Shown in pieces: positions 20,748-32,524 of a stretch of DNA of 64,000 bases. The translations under genes and the position numbers were made by a program. The stretch's first letter is position 1, and the number at the start of each line of letters is the position of its first letter. The notes under the pieces were generated by a model, which saw nothing but the letters and a program-made list of their open reading frames with translations, made no database searches and had not been told where the DNA came from. Origin of the DNA: Trametes villosa (Eukaryota > Basidiomycota > Agaricomycetes > Polyporales > Polyporaceae); contig PUDQ02000033.1 in assembly GCA_002964805.2 (NCBI GenBank), forward strand, positions 930,001-994,000. The letters run 5' to 3'.

Positions 20748-22719
20748 ATGGTCCTCTCTGCGTCCTTCAGCGAGCTGCTCGGGTACACGTCCATCGCCTG
20801 CTGGCTCGGCGCTCAGTTCCCGTGAGTCCGGCGGCATTTACCCCGCATCACCTGCCCCGGCCGCTGCTTCCCCCGCCCATAGAGGGATTAACATGACGCG
20901 CCCTCCAGCCAGGTCCTTGAGAATGCACGCCGGCAGTCCGTCGATGGCCTCGCCCTCCCCTTCTTGATGAATTGGCTTTTAGGTGAGTGCCTGCACCTCC
21001 CCTCGCGATCTCTCGCGGTAATCGCGCGAGATGTCGCGTGCTCGTGCTGGTAGTCGACTTCTCCGCGTACTGACCGCCAGCCTCGTGGATCTGCAGGGGA
21101 TGCCACGAACCTTCTGGGATGCATCTTGACGCACCAGTTGCCCTTCCAGGTGAGTCGATCGCGATTGCTTCATGAGGCACACGACTCACGCCTTGCAGAC
21201 CTGGCTTGCGACCTACTTTGTGTTTGTCGACTTCAGCCTCCTCAGCCAGTACTTCTACTACCAGAAACCGTCGGAGAAGCCACTGCGCCCCCCATACCTC
21301 CATAGCAGGGATCGCACCACATCCGTAGCAGGACGCCGGGTTTCCTTCGACCGCGGAACTGGGGCACCGCACTACCGCGCGCTATCTAACGTAGCGGCGA
21401 ATGTAGCCGCGGTCGCAGCGCTCGCGGCGCAGCAAGAGGAGCACGGACGATGGCACAGCGGCCGTTCCCTCTCGACCGAGGCCCGACCATCTGCGTACGA
21501 CGATGAAGAAGAGGTCTCGGAGGAAGCCCTAGCCCGTCTCGCCGACAGCTTCCACTCCGAGGGAGGTCGCTCCGGTCGACGGAAACACGTTGTTTGGGGC
21601 CAGGACTCTTTCCACGAACGCAGCCGTCACTCGACAATCTCGCCGCCGGCGCACATGCACAGCTCTCTGCATATGACAGCCCCTCCACTACCTGCAGATG
21701 AAGCGGACGGGGTCGCGCGAGGCAGGCCGCCGGTCAGGGCGGCTGACCTGGGGGAGTTGACGGATGAGGAGTGGATAGCCGGGAACTCGCATCGGCGCAG
21801 CTCCCGAGCCAGCCGGAAAGGCGCGACGATGGTCTTCTTGGGCGTGTGGGCTCTGTTCGGGGTGGGTTCATTTGCGAGTGGACGGAAGGGTGCTTCATCC
21901 AGCATCGTCGAGCATACTGGCCGAATATGGACCCGGGCGGAGGTCCCTGTAGCTGCCGTTCCTGCAACCGCCCCACAATCCAGCCTTGGCGACTCGGTCC
22001 TCTCTGCCCAGCTCTCAGGGGAGCCTTCTGTGTTCCGGTCGCTATATGCTACTGGCGACGTGGTTATCCTTAACGACCCTATCCCTCCGCCAACCATAGA
22101 GCATATTATTGGCAGGATCTCAGCATGGATCTGCACAACGCTATACCTCACCTCACGATTACCCCAGATCTGGAAGAACGTGAGTGCGATGATACAATTC
22201 CAACGAGCTCCCTCTGACATTCACTTTTTGTAGTATGTCAGGAAATCTGTAGAGGTGCGACGAGCAGGAGTGCACCTGTGAACACTCGCTGACTAGAGTG
22301 GCGCGCATACAGGGTCTCTCGATATACCTCTTTATATTCGCCTTCCTCGGCAACTTCTTCTACGTCGCATCCATCCTCGCCTCGCCCAACCTCCAGCTTC
22401 CGGGCCCAGAGGCATCCGCATTCATGCGCGAGAGCATTCCGTACGTCCACATCACCGAAGCGATATCTCATCCCGCATTCGCGCTCACCGAACTTATCCC
22501 TACTATAGGTACCTGCTGGGCAGTGGTGGAACCCTCATGTTCGACGTCACCATCGTCGCGCAGTCCCTGCTCTACCGTCCCAAACCAGCCGCTCGGGGTC
22601 GCGGGCTATCGCGTTCGTACAGCGAGGAAGAGGCAGGCCTCCTCGCAGGGGCCGCGGAGGGATCCCCTGTGGCTGCCCGCCGGCGCGCCGGGAGCGTCAA
22701 CCGGGACGCCGCCCTTTGA
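20748..22719 (+). CDS. PQ-loop repeat membrane transporter (Ypq/lysosomal amino-acid type)
   Basis: Predicted seven-helix PQ-loop protein; fungal relatives (Ypq1-3, Rtc2) move basic amino acids across the vacuolar membrane. Exons: 20748-20821, 20909-20982, 21097-21149, 21199-22179, 22234-22254, 22313-22440, 22509-22719 (513 aa). The first PQ motif is P25-Q26 in GAQFPQVLENARRQS, the second P389-Q390 in SRLPQIWKNYVRKSVEGLS, each followed by the usual S-(V/D)-x-GLS/GLA helix. Between them sits a roughly 250-residue hydrophilic loop with Arg/Ser-rich and acidic parts, longer than in yeast Ypq proteins, as is common in basidiomycete members. One exon is only 21 nt (22234-22254, YVRKSVE). The third intron-flanked segment TNLLGCILTHQLPFQ is a membrane helix. 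Substrate is inferred only. Confidence 0.87.
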
Positions 22720-22903
22720 GCCGGCGTGGACGCTGCGTTTTGTGATTGGGACTCGATGAGCCTGTGTGTAGTTGTACAGGGGATACCACGGTACTGTAGA
22801 TGTCTAATGTCGGAATGCTAGATGCTACAGCCTATTTGTACAGTTGTACGCTTCGCGCGCCCGGCCGCTTATCCGAGAGGTCGAGTGACTGGCGACAGTT
22901 GCC

Positions 22904-25900
22904 CTACTCGAGCCCAGCGTATCGCACATCGGCGTTCGCGTCGAGCCAGGCCATCCACTTCTTGAGGAAAGGGCTACCGTGTTGCACAGTCGAGGAGTCG
23001 CCAACGACGCACTGCCAGGTCGTGAGCAAATATCAGCATCCCACAGAGGGCTGTTCACTCACCAAGTGTCGACGAGCGCGGGTCATTGCGACTGCAGTCC
23101 CGTCAGTTCCAATATAAGGACATTGTCAGGGAAGAGATGCCCACCGTTCAACCGTCGTTTGTCCTTCAAGAAACCTACCTCCCGCTGTATGGTGTCAGTC
23201 ACCGAATGTCTCGAGTCGGACGCCTGGGACGACGGACGTACCTTCTCGTTGCTGCGTACCAGGCTGATGATGACCGCCTCCTTCTCGCGCCCTTGCATAC
23301 CGTCGACGGTGCCAATCTCCAGCTCTGGGCCATGGATAGGGCGGAGGAGAGAGGTCAGCAGCGTGACTTGCGCTTGATAGCTGGTTCGAATAGCTGTTAG
23401 AACGTTCCATGTAGGTGGGGCGTTCATGAGCACTCACGGCGTGATGACTGCAATTTGGGCAGGCAGGACGCCTGCGCCAGCCTGAATGTCGAGATGAGAT
23501 TACCGCTAAGTAACCCGGATAGCTCGCCCCGCGTTGAAAGACGTACCAGTTGATCCACCCACATCTTCACCACAGACGCCTCGTTCTCGTTGCAACGACT
23601 CCCTTCATCGCTATCGCCCTCTACGCGCTCGAAGTATTCGCATCCCGCTGTGTCGTAGAACACGACAGGCGTCCCAAGAATCTCCTTCTCGTCCTCCTCC
23701 GAGTCTGCCTTGGTATTCGGCAGGTCGCGCAAGAGGTGCGACGAGACAGATGGATGAGATGTCAACCTCGAATGGTACATAACTTTCGACGGGAATGTCG
23801 CGATCTGCGCATGCATTCTATGGGAAGCGTTAGTGTTACAAATCGCAGATATCCGCGGAGAGAATCGCACCGATATTGCACCGTCAGCATGCGCTTGATC
23901 CCGGGACCGTACATCTTCTCAAGCCGCTCGAAGAGCGTCGTCTCAAGCGAATGAGGGGGCCGGAGCACCGCTAACGAGCCTGGCTTCCGCGGATCTCTTG
24001 GTGTGGCCTTGATGGGCTCCTCGGGGTCAGCAGCGATCTCCGGGTCTCCCTCCTCACCGCTTGAATTTGAGTCCTCGTCCTCCGCCTTTGCCTCTTCTGC
24101 GGGCGGGGCTTTAGTCGCCTTCTCAGAGGAACTCTTTGCGGCCTTTGGAGGAGCCGGTTTCTTCTCCTTCGTCTTCTCAGATGATGCCCCAGATTTGGCC
24201 TTCTTCTTGTCTTTCTTGTCGGTTGAGATGATCGTCGGGGGGAGCTGCATGGGGTCACCCGCGAGGATGAGCTTCTGCGCCTTGAATATGGGTACCCAGC
24301 AGACCTAATAAGAGGGAGTGAGTACGCGGCGCGATTTTACACGGGAAGGCGAGGGGGACCGTACAGCTTCCACCGCTTGCGTGGCCTCGTCGATGATAAC
24401 GACGTCGAAGTCTTGACTGTAGAGCTGCCTGCCTCCGGAGGAGTGGCAAGTTGCAAGGACAACCTGTGCATCCTTCAAGACACTCCGGACTACGCCTCCC
24501 TCTCGTTGTCGGTACCTGTGGCTCGGAGTTTAGAACAAACGTCAACGGGAAGAAATGTGCTGATGCCCTCACTCCTTCCGCAAGGCTCTCACCTCGTCCC
24601 ACATCTTCTTCCGCTCGAGCCCTCGCGGGCCTTTACCCTTCGCGCCCTTGCCCTTACCGGAAAGAACGCCGAGAGCGGTCTCAAGCTCGTTCTTCACGTC
24701 CTTGGCTAGCGCAGCCTATTTTAGTCTTATCAGTACGCGGGATGCGAAAGGGAGTCGGGTCACATCACTTACCTGATCGCTGCGGCTTGCCTGAACTTCA
24801 AGCGTCGCATCGATTACGTCTGTGTTTGCCATGACGCGAGCAGGATGTCCGACCCGCGTCACTTTGAGCTTCTCCCCGTCTTCCGGCGCAGGTAGAGCCA
24901 AGAGCCTCTCCAGGATATTGTCGACGGACATATTGGACGCGCCACACACCAGGAGCCGGAGCGGCTTGGGGTTAGACGGGGTGACCGTTGTTAGTTGGCG
25001 AATGAGCTCTATTAGCGTATGGGTCTTGCCGGTTCCTGCAGTACGTCAGCCTGTGGTTCAGCTTGCGGGCGTAGGATGGGATGATACCTGGTGGACCATG
25101 GATACACGCAACCTCTGGGAATCCGAGTGCAAACCGAATCGCCTCTTGTTGGCTTGCGTTGAGGGACTGGTCGAAGAACTTGATATCCTTCACCGGTATG
25201 CGTTCCGAGGGTGCCGTCATGCCCATAAGGACTCGGATGAGGTTCGTCATCTTCGGTACAAACTTATCATCTTTCTGGTGGCTCTTGAGCTTTGACGCTT
25301 TTGGATCTCAATAGACGGAACCCACGGCATCAGAGTTGGGCAGAACGAGTTTCTCCAGCTGATCAAGCGCTTTGTCCATCCTGGGGCGACGGTGAGCACT
25401 CGACTCCGGGCGACTGATACCACAGTCTCACCTATCGTACGTAACGCTGTTGGCCAATTTGACCAGGCGACAGCGTTCAGGAACATTGAGGTCTTCTCCA
25501 CTTGTCTCTGGAGGGTCAACGGCGATGACGATCTTGGTATCTGACACCTTGAGGGGGTTGCGATGAGTGAGCAGTAGTATGCTTGGCAAGTAGATGCTCG
25601 CCTTGTAAATAACACCTTCGACGCCGTCATCTTTCGAATTGTCGGCTGCACCGGCTTTCTTGGGTTTCGCTGCCTTCTTCGAGGAGGCGGAAGCCGTGTG
25701 CTCTTCTATGCGAGCAAGGTCACCTGGTCTTCGTCATATTCTCAACAAAATCACGCTGTGGGGGCGAAGGAACCCACCTGAGGGAATGTGGAGGGAATAT
25801 CGGCGTGCTATGATATGCCGTCGGTCGTTCGAGCTCTACGAGACTGAGGGCGCGAAGATGAGCAGGTCGGATGATGACGCCTCATGGGGGTCATACATAC

Positions 25901-26091
25901 GTCTTGCCTCCGAGGCCGACCCCTACGGATGAGGTGCCAAGACCACAGAGAGCGAGTCCCTTCTGCTCGAGTAACTTGGGCGGGCAATTGGAGAGCAGCA
26001 GGGAGGTGCGTTCAATCTCCGCTTCGCGCTCCCGCTTGAGTAGCTCCCGATGCCTCGCAATGAATGCTTGAAGTTGTTCCTCGCTCGCCAT
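22904..26091 (-). CDS. HCS1: SF1B DNA helicase, Hcs1/SMUBP2 (IGHMBP2) type
   Basis: Upf1-like helicase; yeast Hcs1 copurifies with DNA polymerase alpha, and human SMUBP2 unwinds DNA and RNA. Fifteen exons (minus): 26091-25901, 25843-25778, 25728-25432, 25380-25347, 25289-25088, 25035-24773, 24715-24573, 24515-24365, 24304-23871, 23817-23547, 23481-23438, 23380-23242, 23184-23145, 23091-23063, 23011-22904 (803 aa). Motifs: Walker A GPPGTGKT (about 261-268), [12 protein letters not shown] (Ia), DEAT (about 440, motif II), GDPMQLPPT (III), [31 protein letters not shown] (V) and VAMTRARRH (VI). A roughly 95-residue Lys/Glu-rich insertion follows motif III. The N terminus starts [22 protein letters not shown]; an in-frame ATG 18 nt upstream is an alternative. 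The upstream gap carries three overlapping ACGCG motifs (26271-26286). Confidence 0.92.
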
Positions 26092-26363
26092 ATGTACAAC
26101 CTGGGACAATATACCCGAATTCTGAGCCTGTGGTGGACGATAGGTTCAAAAGCTGAAGGCCACACGAGCGTTGTGCCGCGGGCGCGGGGAGAGATCGGAT
26201 CGGGAGCCACGGTCACATGCCGGAATTGGCAACAACGTCACGCTTTTCCTAGTAGCCGCATTCGCGAGGCGCGTCGCGTCGCGTCCGACCGCACGACCAC
26301 GACCACGTCTTCGCCCTCCCCGCTTTCTGCGCGTGCTGCTAATCTAACCTCAAATACGGAGCA

Positions 26364-28290
26364 ATGCCTCTTAAGCACCGTGGATATGGCGCATATATCT
26401 CCTGTGATGGCCGAGAACTGGAGCAATACCAAGTGAAGGTCGAAGGTGACAAGACCATGTCGTGTTATATTCCTGGCGATACTGGGACGGTAGGTCGGGC
26501 AATGCTACTTCGTGGATTGTAGACCTCACAAGCAATATTAGGAGTATAAGGTTCACTGGGTAGACTCAAAGCCACCCAGTCACCTCTCGGTGGAGGTTCG
26601 GACCGACGGAAGGAGGATAGGAGTGGTATCCCATACGAAGGGGTCTTCGAAGACTAGCCACCCGGGACTTCGAGTGCCACTAGATGCAAATTGCTCGTCT
26701 AAGTTCCTGCACGTGCCAGACGTAGGTCAGTGAGATAGTAATGACATGGCGAGGCATTGCGTACACTGACCCGACAAGCAGGTGACGCTCTGCCTTCCGC
26801 GTATAGCGAGGAACTAGGTACCATCGAGATCCGCTTGCGACGTGTACGGGACTTTGTAACGGTACCTCATCATCCGAAGTCCACGCACGCCGGCCCTTCA
26901 CGCAACCAGGGGCGCACGGGTAGCACCAACGGCGCCAGCACAAGTATCAGCAGAGGAATCACGAAGAGTGCTTCGTAAGTCGTCTGTGGATTTGCACGCT
27001 TCTCGTTATTCATGCGTTCATATTACTCAGTACGCGGAATGGGAAAGAGAATAAACCGAAACCTACCATTCTCCGGCCCATCCTCATTGACGACAAACCC
27101 TATGTCGTCTTCCGATTTCTGTACCGTCCGTCAGGTAAGACTACCGAATCGCCTTTGCGAATGGAGGAAACTGAAGTATTTTACGCAGAAATTCTAGAGG
27201 CCAACGGCGTCAATCTTTCCCGTGGCAAGGGTACTCGTAAATCCACCCCTTCACCTCCTCCCTCGAAACGTCGCAAACGCGTGTCAAAGGGTGTTCCATC
27301 AGGGGTCGCTGTTGAAGAGGACAGCCAACTATCTCCCAAGCGGCGTCGATTCAACCCCGAGCCGGATCTGGGACAGGTCGATCCGGAGCCATATGCCCCG
27401 AGGGATGATGGCGACGACGACGATGTGAGTTCACTGAATCGTATCGACTTCCGAAGTCACTTGACGAAAACAATGTTCCCATGACAGATGTATCTCGACA
27501 TTCCTCCTAAGCCTGACGGCAAGGAGATTCATGAGCATACCGCGGACCATGTAGAACCCTCCGTAACAGGCAGTGGTTCTCCTGACACATCGCCCTTCTC
27601 TCCCCCAATCCTGCACATGTCGACTATGGAAGCCCCGACAGATGCTGAACTTGAAGACGAGCGACTCGTCGAGGTGAGCGCAATCCATACCAGTCCAATA
27701 GCGTATCCATGTGACACGTACCATATATCAGATGCACCTGAGCTCGCGCGATGTTTTCGCGCCGCCATCTCGAGCCGCCTCAATCCTCAGGGATCCGACT
27801 CCAGTGACAGTGAAGAGGGAACTGTCCGTTGAGGCACCGGCGGTACCTACAGATATCTGGACGGATGCTCGCGAGGACTCGGAGATAGACGTGAAGCCTA
27901 AGATTGAGGAAAGCGCACTCGAGGAAGAGTCCATTGTGGAGGTAAGTGTACTTCATCGGTCGGTCCAGGCGGTGTTGACATGCGGCGTATGTCAGGTGCA
28001 CCTAAACTCGAACAATCAGTACCTTATCTTCGGCGACGTTCCCGAGAGTCGTGTCAAGGAAGAAGCTGTCAAGAAGGAAGAGTATTTCGAACCGGTGTTT
28101 ATTCCGCACGAGTCTGAGCTTCCGGGCGTCAAGTATGAAGAGGAGGAAACCATAGTAGAGGTACGTGGATGATATCGGACGCTATTCCTCCTCGTTCATC
28201 TTCCAATACTGGTGCCCGCAGGTCCATATCAGCTCCAGGGATATAGCGCGTAGCGCAGTGCGCTCTATGAAGTCAGAGCCTCGAGGGTGA
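26364..28290 (+). CDS. DUF7918-like protein A, with repeated-exon acidic tail
   Basis: Member of an Agaricomycete-expanded family that I believe is catalogued as DUF7918; function unknown. Exons: 26364-26489, 26542-26725, 26782-26974, 27031-27424, 27488-27673, 27732-27941, 27996-28160, 28222-28290 (508 aa). The N-terminal domain (1 to about 240) shows the family signs: MPLKHRGYGAYISCDGREL, CYIPGDTG, YKVHWVD, LRPILIDDKPYVVFRFLYRP. A Lys/Arg-rich stretch (PSKRRKRV, SPKRRRF) looks like a nuclear localisation signal. Exons 5-8 are phase-0 modules, each starting (M/V)(Y/H)(L/I) and, for 5-7, ending in Glu with (L/I)VE. They carry psi-K-x-E sites at K389, K452, K457, K477 and K503. A tandem paralog follows 531 bp downstream. 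Exon 4 could hide one in-frame intron after RYRPSG-like sequence (RFLYRPS). Confidence 0.75.
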
Positions 28291-28821
28291 CCGGCTGCTA
28301 CACGTCGTGGAGCATATGCATCTGCACGCTGTCGCAAACTCGACGCACGCCCCTTCCTCCCATCACGTTGCCGCCGAACGTCCTTCGCGGCGCCCGATCC
28401 TACTTCTCACTGTGTAGTAGTCGTACTGCGTCATTGCCGAGCAATGATGATGCGTAACGCGGTATTCAACAAGCTCCGCGAAAGCACCTTAAAGTAGTAG
28501 TCCGGAGTCCAGCTCGGGGGCCGGTGAGCTCGGGACGTACATCAGTGGGCGCCTGTACCCAATGGGACCGCCATTAAGATATCGAACTTAGCCTCGACCG
28601 TCATCACACCGGTTAGGCGAGCAGGGGACCCCACGCTCCCGAGTCGTAAGACAGCGACACACATATCTTCTGAAAAGCAATAGGACGTCGTCCACGCATT
28701 AGCTACCCACGTAAGTCATTTCCTTCTCCAAGGCTAGTACAATCAGCTTCATACTAGCCCGGTTGAACCGGGTCAATGCCAGCTTTTCTCCTGTGAGCAA
28801 CGGCTCTGCAGAGTATCAGCA
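28291..28821. other. Intergenic region between tandem DUF7918-like genes
   Basis: 531 bp. No coding signal. It holds the 3' end of copy A and the promoter of copy B. Confidence 0.35.
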
Positions 28822-30079
28822 ATGCCTCTCAAAATCGGCGAACTCTCGGCATATATCACATGCGACGACAAGGAGCTACAGATCTTTTCTGCTAAGCAGG
28901 AAGACGCCAAAACCGCTTCAGGCTGGATCGCCAGCGAGGTCTCCAAGGTGAGACAACTAAATCGCGTCATATTCATCCTCGCACCAGAAAACCCCCTATC
29001 TAAGCAGATTTAAAGTGATGCATACTGATATTGTGGAAGGAATTTCGTGTTCATTGGACGGAACCTACAGGCACTCTGACGCTCACAGTTCAAATACACG
29101 TCGATGGGCGCCCCGCTCAACGACTAATCCATAAGCCAAGTAGCAGGGCTGGATCCTGCCAGGGTGTGTACGGGCAGCAGGCCTCCGTACGTCCCTTTCA
29201 GTTCTCGAAACTAATCTTGATGGGTGAGTATCTTGCACCACCAGTGGTCGAGATGACCCACGGTCCTTACCGTTATATAATGTCTAACATGTTCCTTACT
29301 ACTAGACGATGATAACATCTTGGACACCACGGCTACGAGCGACAAGCTAGGCTCTATTGAAGTCATCATGACGATTTGCGAAGGCTTCGCGGCATGCACA
29401 TCCCCATACTCACCAACAACGCTTGATGAGATTGGACCCATCCACGAGAGAAGCAAGAAGGCGGGCGTTCATGCTGTCACGTACGGATTTATCAACCTAC
29501 TAAAAAAGCTACGCTCACTCACACTCTCCCTATAGTCTCGGCGAATTAAAGACAATGCAGGCTTTCACGCCCCAGAAGGCAGTTGGGGAGGCCAAAGAAC
29601 CCTGCGCTCGTTTTGTGTTCCGATACCGGCCTTTAGGTACGACACTTACACGGAGGTGTCCGTGACTACAAGGCACACCTCTTACGTAGATCAACAGAGC
29701 TCTTACGAGCGAACGATCTTGCGCCCCCAGCGCCGCAGCCTGTGCCTTCTCCTATCCATAGCGGCGAAGCACAAGACTCCGCAGACGCCGCGGGACCCAG
29801 CAATTCCACACGCAAGCGTCGGGCGCTTTCCGTCAAGTCCGAAGTGGTTTCAGAGGACGAGGATGAAGACGTAGACGAAAGTTCTTTGGAGGTAGGTTTA
29901 AGATATGCTTTGTTGGTGAGACGGATAACAACCCTGGCCAATAACAGGAACAACTGGCCCTGATCCAGAGTCGTCTAGAGAAAAAGCGGGCCAAGAGGGC
30001 GAAGACGATAGTCAAGCGGGAGACGTCACCTATCCGTGTCCCGTCTGCGTTATGCGACGAAGTCATCGACTTGACTTGA
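28822..30079 (+). CDS. DUF7918-like protein B, C-terminal SUMO-interaction-like motif
   Basis: Tandem paralog of the preceding gene. Exons: 28822-28947, 29040-29223, 29306-29480, 29536-29636, 29698-29891, 29948-30079 (303 aa). Exons 1 and 2 have exactly the same lengths and phases (126 and 184 nt) as in copy A, which argues for duplication. Family signs: MPLKIGELSAYITCDDKELQ, GWIASEVSK, FRVHWTE, and the end of the globular part FRYRPLELLRANDLAPPAP. The tail has TRKRR (possible nuclear signal), VKSE followed by an acidic run (K242), a short basic helix EKKRAKRAK, VKRE (K283), and ends exactly in DEVIDLT, a classic SUMO-interacting motif core. Introns 1 and 2 (92 and 82 nt) are longer than average. 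Molecular function unknown. Confidence 0.75.
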
Positions 30080-30750
30080 AGGACCGTGCTGGCCTCGGCC
30101 GACCAGCAGCATTCTCGGTCGAGCTGGCCTTGCACGAGCCGCATATCCTGACGGATTGCGTGTACATGCAATCTTGATTCTTGGCCGTTCTGTCGACTTC
30201 GACTGTCTTACCCTCCGCGTTCCAGAGGCTCATTGCTTTGACACAATATACCTGTTTTTCATGATGGTGAAGAGCCGATACTGAATGTCTTCGACCTGTA
30301 GTGACGCTGTCGGGGGTATCGCTCCCCCCGCCACGGTACCAGGCTCGTGACCGCGCATTCCACCACGCCTATTCTCTATGGAATGTCTGGGTAGCCCACA
30401 TGGTACTTGGATATGACCGGCGGTCGGTTTCCCGGCGAGTATCATGTCGGAGAAGCTGTAACGCGAGGCGTGGAGTGTATAATGCGGTTTCCGATGTCTG
30501 TTCACGCGACTGCTTGCATGGAAGGCATTGACGGCGCCATTAGCGGTGTCTGGCTAAGCCCCCATGAGCGCGGCAAACCATCATATCATGACGCCGGGTA
30601 CGTACTGTGCACTTCATTCACGAGGCAGAGAGCCGAGTTGATCAAGACTGCGACTTCAAGGTTGGCTGGCCTCGCGACGACACGACAATGTCAAACGCTA
30701 AAGTGGCCGCTAACGGGCTAGTCAGCCATTCACTGCGCCGTTTACGACAA
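30080..30750. other. Convergent intergenic region
   Basis: 671 bp between the stops of DUF7918-like copy B (plus) and the methyltransferase (minus). Only short chance frames; no repeat or RNA gene recognised. Confidence 0.35.
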
Positions 30751-31555
30751 TCAGTACACGTAGGGAATCAACCTATAAGGCGTGTCCTTGGCCCACGCCT
30801 GCCACTCCTCCCCGAACTCCTTGCTCAGGACCTCGTCCTCCTTCGGGATGCGGTGAAGCAGCACGTACGTAACGAACGCCAGGTACCCCACCACGGTTCC
30901 CGCCGCCACTTTCCCAGCGCGCGAGTCCAGCAGCCCGCTCGCAGCGAGGTATGACCCCGGGCTCAGCAGCGCGCACACCTTCCCCACGACCAGAAGGCAC
31001 CACCCCGAGTAGCTCGGATGGCGGACGACGGAGTACGGGCCCGTGGTAATGAGCTTGTGGCCGTCCTGCACCGACATCTGCCAGCTGAAGAACCGGCCGA
31101 GCGCGCGGTGGCAAGCGATGCGGATGAGGCCGCCGGTGGTCGCTAGCGCGGAGCCCACAACGAAGAGCGGAGTGGTGTAGAGCCGCGACGAGCGGGTGTG
31201 CGAGGGGAAGAGGGAGGCGAGCACCCGGTCGGATATGGGCGAAGGAACGTGTTCAGCCAGGAGGACTGCGGCTTCTGCGGCTGCGACACCACACAGCGTG
31301 AGCTGCCGAAGACGTCAGTGCGTCTCTATGCAGCAAGCATAAGAAACATACGCGAAGGACGACGGCGAGGTTGACCATTACATTGGGTGTCCATAGCTGA
31401 CCCAGGAAGTCCCCTTTCGTGAAACGCGCTCGCTCCTTGGGTTGCGCGATCGGCGTGGGTGGCTTCATGCCATTGTAAGTGCAGAACGTGTTTGAGAGGA
31501 GTAGTGGCACTTTTAGCAGGGGTGTGACGACGACTGGGGCAAGCAGAAGAGACAT
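30751..31555 (-). CDS. Isoprenylcysteine carboxyl methyltransferase-like membrane enzyme
   Basis: Predicted ICMT/PEMT-superfamily methyltransferase. Two exons (minus), 31555-31352 and 31302-30751 (251 aa). The C-terminal catalytic half has the superfamily signature GPYSVVRHPSYSGW (R-H-P-x-Y binding S-adenosylmethionine) and the terminal E-x-x-L ... EFGEEWQAWAKDTPYRLIP block seen in true ICMTs. Several hydrophobic helices flank it (SLLLAPVVVTPLLKVPLLL near the start; a GSALATTGGLIRIA segment). ICMTs methylate farnesylated CaaX proteins such as Ras and mating pheromone in the ER membrane. Agaricomycetes carry many copies of this family and most are uncharacterised, so the substrate is open. The frame starts at an ATG with no competing Met nearby. 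Confidence 0.8.
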
Positions 31556-32524
31556 GCTGGAACTGCAGGACTCTATGTGGGAGAACCACTTGTGGGGATC
31601 AATGTGTATCCACAGTAGAGCGAACCCGCCGTATTAAAGGGTTACGAGATAGAATCCCGCGTCGGCTAGCGAGCAGCCGTGGCATCTGTAAAGTCCTGAC
31701 AGAGAGAACTGTACGGATGCTATCTGGGAACCTGATCAGTGTCGGCACGGGGCGCGAGGCGAGCAGTATGCTAGATCATACGGATGTCTTCAGCACCAAT
31801 AGGCCGCCGCCCGCCCGTGAAAGAACTCCGACGTTTGACAGCATGGGAAGCCTGCAGCAAACGACGGCAGATATTCGAGAAGCGGCCGTCGGCTTGGACT
31901 GCAGGGACCGCTTGAGATACCGACGAGTACCTGGCTTCGATCTCGCGGACGAATTTGTACGTGTGAACCGTGCCCATGCCCCCGGTGATATTAATACCGG
32001 CACGTTGGGCTGAGAGTAAAGCGGCCAGCAGCTAAGAGTACCATGCTGTTAGTCTAAATTGCATACAACAGCGTATCAGTATGCCATCCATCGAATGGTA
32101 CCTCTCTATGCATATACTCACCGTGAACTGTCATCCGAGCGAGGCTGCTTGAGAGCAGTCTTACATATGTCCAATATCGCGACCCGTAGCTTGAGGCGCG
32201 TAAGTCCTACTTCCAATCTCAAAGATAGAGAACGTCATTCGTCCTTATGTCTGTCTAAGAGAGAGCCCGCGCGGGGGAGAGAGTAGCTGAGAGTAGTACC
32301 CATGTCCATCAAGGCCGGCGGTGGCCAAGAAGCTGAGCGGTACTTAGCGCCGAGGGCCACCGTTCAAAGCCTCCCGGCCCGCCACATCCGCTATCCAAGC
32401 GCCCGCCCGCTTCCACGATCGACGGTTGCGGCTGCGGCACTCACCAGCTTACACTCGCCCGTGCGCGTGAACATCTGCCGCTCGCTAGGTATCTCTAACA
32501 GACCACCTCTCTGCAAAACGCAAG
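31556..32524. promoter_or_regulatory. Divergent intergenic region methyltransferase / LIN1-like
   Basis: 969 bp between divergent starts, holding both promoters. Short frames exist on both strands near 31.7-32.0 kb and 32.3-32.5 kb, but none has splice support or recognisable sequence. A CCGCCCGCCC-like and pyrimidine-rich stretch precedes the LIN1-like start. Confidence 0.35.
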
